Origin: JAWXTP01 sp044433415
Lineage (GTDB): Bacteria; Bacteroidota; Bacteroidia; Bacteroidales; Rikenellaceae
Direction: 5' to 3'
Assembly (NCBI GenBank): GCA_044433415.1
Contig: JAWXTP010000061.1
Span: 1-16,569 of the forward strand
DNA length: 16,569 bases
Shown here: positions 14,039 through 16,569 of the stretch, piece after piece
Layout: each line of letters starts with the position of its first letter
Position numbering within the stretch: position 1 is the first letter of the stretch
Notes under the pieces: model-generated
Database searches by the model: none
The model's input: only the letters and a program-made list of their open reading frames with translations
Told to the model about the DNA's origin: nothing
Translations under genes and position numbers: made by a program

Positions 14039-15156
14039 TTACCTATTTTTTTGATTTTAAGAATCTGAGCTACAAACAACCAAGTTACTGTAAGTAGCAT
14101 AACTGAACATAATATCATTTTAAGCATAGTATGAATTTCTAAAGACTCTACTAACATATAGCAAGGCCCTAGGAATAGATAATGCGACATCCATATCCCA
14201 AAAGTAGAAACTGATAGACTTTTTAGAACATTCTTAACTCCTATTGATTTAATATTAACTCTTTGTACAAAGACAAAAATCGGAAGTGTTAACATCAATA
14301 CATTTGGAGTGCAATAAGTGTAGAATAACTCTACCAACTCTACTGATGCACCAGGCATAGCAGTAATACTCTTAAATCCAAAGAAGGTAACAAGATAACC
14401 TATGACAAACATAGGGACGAATACCAATATCATTTTAGCACTACTCCACTTTATAGGATTTTCATTTAGGTAGTAACCAAGTAGCAAATAGCCATTAAAT
14501 CCTGCAAACGAATATAACATACCAAACTCATTCCATGAGCATACACCCCATAAATCAGAAACTACATATTGACGTAAATAAGGTATGAATAAAGAAATGA
14601 ACCATATAAATAGAAATATATGTTGCTCTTTTTTAGTAGAAGATTTAACCCAAGCTGAGAAAAAAGGAAGATAAAGGTAAATACCTATCAGTAGGAACAC
14701 GTACCACATCTGAACCGCAAAGTAAGAGAATGTTAAAGGTATCATAGCAATGTTATACAGGGCATCACCTAACTCTTGTGATGGTGTTACCCATGCGAAA
14801 AATTCGTTAATTATTGCTGGGTTGATTCCAAACAAGCCTGTAATCCAAGGAAATAGGTTATAAATCACTGACCATACTAAGAAAGGAACTACTACTCTAA
14901 GGACACGCTTACGATAGAATTGAGTAATTTCCATTTTTATAGGTAATAACAATATACCTGTAACCATGACGAATAAAGGAATGGCAGGGCGCATAAATGA
15001 GCCGTAAATACTTCCCCACAGATTATACCAAGGTTCTGAGCGCTCAGCAGGTGTTACATTGTCAGTGCAGTGCACTGCAATCATCATAAATATGGCTATG
15101 ACCTTAACTAGGTCTATCCATACGCTACGTTGTTTCGTTGTAATAGAATTGTTCAT
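14023..15156 (-). CDS. Acyltransferase 3 family membrane protein
   Basis: The 377-residue integral membrane protein belongs to the Acyl_transf_3 (OafA/WecH-like) family. The N-terminal signature is WIDLVKVIAIFMMIAVHC, whose H29 corresponds to the conserved membrane His of the family. Next come the FMRPAIPLFVMVTG and FYRKRVLRVVVPFLVWS motifs and MWYVFLLIGIYLYLPF. About ten transmembrane helices are visible. Members move acetyl or other acyl groups from the cytoplasm to surface sugars, lipids or peptidoglycan. It is the first gene of a two-gene operon with the DUF418 gene. The acceptor is unknown. Confidence 0.87.
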   Translation of the reverse strand: MNNSITTKQRSVWIDLVKVIAIFMMIAVHCTDNVTPAERSEPWYNLWGSIYGSFMRPAIPLFVMVTGILLLPIKMEITQFYRKRVLRVVVPFLVWSVIYNLFPWITGLFGINPAIINEFFAWVTPSQELGDALYNIAMIPLTFSYFAVQMWYVFLLIGIYLYLPFFSAWVKSSTKKEQHIFLFIWFISLFIPYLRQYVVSDLWGVCSWNEFGMLYSFAGFNGYLLLGYYLNENPIKWSSAKMILVFVPMFVIGYLVTFFGFKSITAMPGASVELVELFYTYCTPNVLMLTLPIFVFVQRVNIKSIGVKNVLKSLSVSTFGIWMSHYLFLGPCYMLVESLEIHTMLKMILCSVMLLTVTWLFVAQILKIKKIGKWIMG

Positions 15157-15191
15157 AATTATAGTTTTGGTTTATTTTACATTACTTGAAA

Positions 15192-15199
15192 CAAAAATA
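15192..15199 (-). promoter_or_regulatory. Putative -7 element for the acyltransferase operon
   Basis: Read on the minus strand this is TATTTTTG, an exact TAnnTTTG match, placing the start point about 30 nt before the ATG at 15156. No clear -33 element is visible. Confidence 0.4.
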
Positions 15200-15231
15200 C
15201 TCTATAATTACGAATTAAAATTTAATCTAAA

Positions 15232-15276
15232 TTAAAAAATGCTATTAAATACAGATTTAAAGGCTTTTAAAAGCAT
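15232..15276 (-). terminator. Intrinsic terminator of the Crp/Fnr gene
   Basis: On the minus strand ATGCTTTTAAA pairs with TTTAATAGCAT (one mismatch), followed at once by TTTTTAATTT. It begins 4 bp after the Crp/Fnr stop codon. The left arm also contains the palindrome GCTTTTAAAAGC. Confidence 0.7.
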
Positions 15277-15279
15277 ACT

Positions 15280-15852
15280 TTAATCATTTGCTCTAATTTT
15301 ACTAAGTGTTGGAAGTTCCATACCCAAAAAAGAAGCTATATAACCCAGGTTAATTCTATTATGTAATTCCCCATAAGTTGTCACCCATTTATTATATCGT
15401 TCTTTAGCACTCATAGACAGTCTATCAATTCTATGTTGTTGTACAGCAAGCAGGCACTCTTGATGTATCTTTAACCAATACATCGTAAAATCTATTCTTG
15501 TCTCACAAAGAGTATTAATAACTTCTATAGGCACAGAATATGCTAAAGTATGTTCTAAGGCTTCTACATATTCAAAACCTGGTTTATTATGATAAAGATC
15601 TAGCAAACCAAATGTAATATCTCCTTGCTTTGAAAACCAGGAAGTTACCTCTTTGTCTTTACAAATACAAAATGAACGTGTCAAGCCCTTCTCTATAAAG
15701 TAAACTTTATTATCAAATTTACCTTTGGTTATGATTTGATCTTTAGGTGCTATTTTGTGTTCTCTAAAGTTAGAGATAAGCATAGCTATAGTTTCATCAG
15801 ACACAGGATAAACTTCTCTTATAGAATCTATTATATTTTGATAGCTTGACAT
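15280..15852 (-). CDS. Crp/Fnr family transcriptional regulator
   Basis: The 190-residue protein has a cyclic-nucleotide-binding-type beta-roll at about 26-115, including KGKFDNKVYFIEKGLTRSF. A long dimerisation helix lies at about 118-145, and the compact C-terminal helix-turn-helix is at 167-187 (INLGYIASFLGMELPTLSKIR). The RYNKW and LSKIR elements are typical of the short Crp/Fnr proteins common in Bacteroidota. There is no N-terminal Fe-S cysteine cluster like that of FNR, and the cAMP-binding arginine signature of true CRP is not evident, so the ligand is unknown. It lies upstream of, and in the same direction as, the acyltransferase operon, with a terminator between, so it could regulate that operon (inference). 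Confidence 0.9.
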   Translation of the reverse strand: MSSYQNIIDSIREVYPVSDETIAMLISNFREHKIAPKDQIITKGKFDNKVYFIEKGLTRSFCICKDKEVTSWFSKQGDITFGLLDLYHNKPGFEYVEALEHTLAYSVPIEVINTLCETRIDFTMYWLKIHQECLLAVQQHRIDRLSMSAKERYNKWVTTYGELHNRINLGYIASFLGMELPTLSKIRAND

Positions 15853-15914
15853 GGTATATTTTTATTTAGACCTAAATTTACAGACTGCAAGTAAAACCAA
15901 CAAATCTTAATTCA

Positions 15915-15945
15915 CAAAGTTACAAAAAACATTCATGGTTTGCAA
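15915..15945 (-). promoter_or_regulatory. Promoter of the Crp/Fnr gene
   Basis: On the minus strand TTG (15945-15943) is followed after 20 bp by TAACTTTG (15922-15915). This is a full match to the Bacteroidota promoter layout TTG-N19-21-TAnnTTTG. It gives a leader of about 55 nt before the ATG at 15852. Confidence 0.6.
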
Positions 15946-15947
15946 GC

Positions 15948-15988
15948 TAAAAAAAGGCGTTTAAAATAGTCTCCTAAATAAACGCCTT
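15948..15988 (-). terminator. Intrinsic terminator of the small-protein operon
   Basis: On the minus strand AAGGCGTTTA (15988-15979) pairs perfectly with TAAACGCCTT (15963-15954) and is followed by six T residues. It faces the minus-strand genes at 16111-16569, showing that a transcript arrives from there. Confidence 0.85.
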
Positions 15989-16110
15989 AATATTATGAGT
16001 ACTACATATAGGTACTTCTAAAAATCAAATATATCACTAAGCACTGCATGTTCAAGTTTTAAATGTTTAACTTGTTTGGTTATATAGAGTGTGGTTAAAT
16101 GGTTATTCTA

Positions 16111-16305
16111 TCACTCTTCGAAATATAATTCAAAATAATTTAGAATCCACTCCATCTGCTCATCGTCTAAAGGTTCTATATCTGCAATATGGGAATTTTG
16201 CATCAAGTATGTTTCGTTAAACATATAGAAGTTGCGAAACCTTGAATAGTCATCGACCCCTCTACTCTTTATAAATTCTATAATTGTTGTATTTATTTGA
16301 TCCAT
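16111..16305 (-). CDS. Small acidic hypothetical protein
   Basis: A 64-residue protein beginning MDQINTTIIEFIKSRGVDDY, with an acidic end DDEQMEWILNYFELYFEE. No signal peptide or membrane segment is seen, so it is probably cytoplasmic. I do not recognise the family. Reality is supported by three points: it begins 40 bp after the stop of another open frame on the same strand, its leader is A-rich (ACAACAACAAT before the ATG), and a minus-strand terminator lies 122 bp downstream. The strong negative charge and aromatic-rich C-terminal helix would fit a small binding or immunity-type protein, but that is only a guess. Confidence 0.6.
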   Translation of the reverse strand: MDQINTTIIEFIKSRGVDDYSRFRNFYMFNETYLMQNSHIADIEPLDDEQMEWILNYFELYFEE

Positions 16306-16345
16306 ATTGTTGTTGTTTTAAGTTGTTATTAATTGTGCGAAAATG

Positions 16346-16569
16346 CTAACCGTTTGCAATCTTCGCTATTTCACTAAATATTTTTTGCACTTCTCTCTCG
16401 CACGTAAGGTGAAAGAGGTCATAATAGACAACTCCCAAATTTTGAGTCATCTTGAATTCAACTTGTAAATGCAACTGAGGAATTTGAATGTTGCAGGGAA
16501 TAGGATAAAATATTTTTTCAGAGAGGAAAGAGAGAAAAAACTCTCCTTCGCTCTGCTGAATGGAATAAA
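16346..16569 (-). CDS. 3' end of an unrecognised gene, cut by the window edge
   Basis: On the minus strand an open frame enters from beyond the window (codons in phase from 16567) and runs 73 codons to a TAG at 16346-16348. The peptide ends QKIFSEIAKIANG and contains CNIQIPQLHLQVEFK and LGVVYYDLFHLTCERE. An open run of 73 codons is unlikely by chance at this AT content, where stops should appear about every 12 codons. The peptide also has a mixed, globular-looking composition. No start codon is needed within the window if the gene begins upstream of it. The family is not recognised. It probably forms an operon with the small protein that follows. Confidence 0.6.
   Translation of the reverse strand, partial: YSIQQSEGEFFLSFLSEKIFYPIPCNIQIPQLHLQVEFKMTQNLGVVYYDLFHLTCEREVQKIFSEIAKIANG

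Overview
The window looks like chromosomal DNA from a low-GC member of the Bacteroidales (Bacteroidota). The evidence is the set of gene families (UpxY-like NusG paralogue, DUF6515, DUF4890, DUF4369/TlpA-type thioredoxin, short Crp/Fnr protein ending in an LSKIR-type helix-turn-helix), A-rich leaders mostly without Shine-Dalgarno sequences, and several matches to the Bacteroidota -7 element TAnnTTTG. Genus and species cannot be settled from the sequence alone. No rRNA, tRNA, CRISPR array, transposase or integrase was found, so this reads as core or housekeeping-like genome, not a mobile island.

Layout. 1-3452: the end of one RND efflux permease followed 3 bp later by a complete second RND permease, closed by a strong hairpin. 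3534-4796: secreted DUF4369/thioredoxin-fold protein. 4961-6013 (minus): glutamate formiminotransferase. 6087-6809 (plus): YgjP/WLM-type metallopeptidase, divergent from the former. 6917-7459 (minus): an orphan UpxY/NusG-like antiterminator, convergent with the metallopeptidase across a shared 14-bp terminator stem. 7781-8350: secreted DUF6515 repeat protein, followed by a 32-bp perfect hairpin. 8476-9948: haem catalase, with another hairpin just before its start codon. 10066-10686 (minus): secreted DUF4890/Spy-like protein. 11083-12490: ECF sigma factor, membrane anti-sigma and a second Spy-like periplasmic protein in one operon. 12917-15156 (minus): an overlapping pair, acyltransferase-3 and DUF418 membrane proteins. 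15280-15852 (minus): Crp/Fnr-type regulator. 16111-16569 (minus): a small acidic hypothetical protein and the 3' end of another gene cut by the window edge.

How the genes work together. The most system-like region is 10066-12490: an ECF sigma/anti-sigma pair with two LTxxQ/Spy-type periplasmic proteins on either side of a 396-bp control region. That region holds two 64-bp direct repeats 106 bp apart, each with a promoter-like core facing the DUF4890 gene. By analogy with CnrYXH and Cpx/Spy systems this could be an envelope- or metal-stress circuit; that is inference. The tandem RND permeases suggest a heteromeric pump. Catalase serves peroxide defence. FtcD belongs to histidine catabolism, but no other hut gene is present. 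The acyltransferase-3/DUF418 pair probably modifies a surface glycan or lipid.
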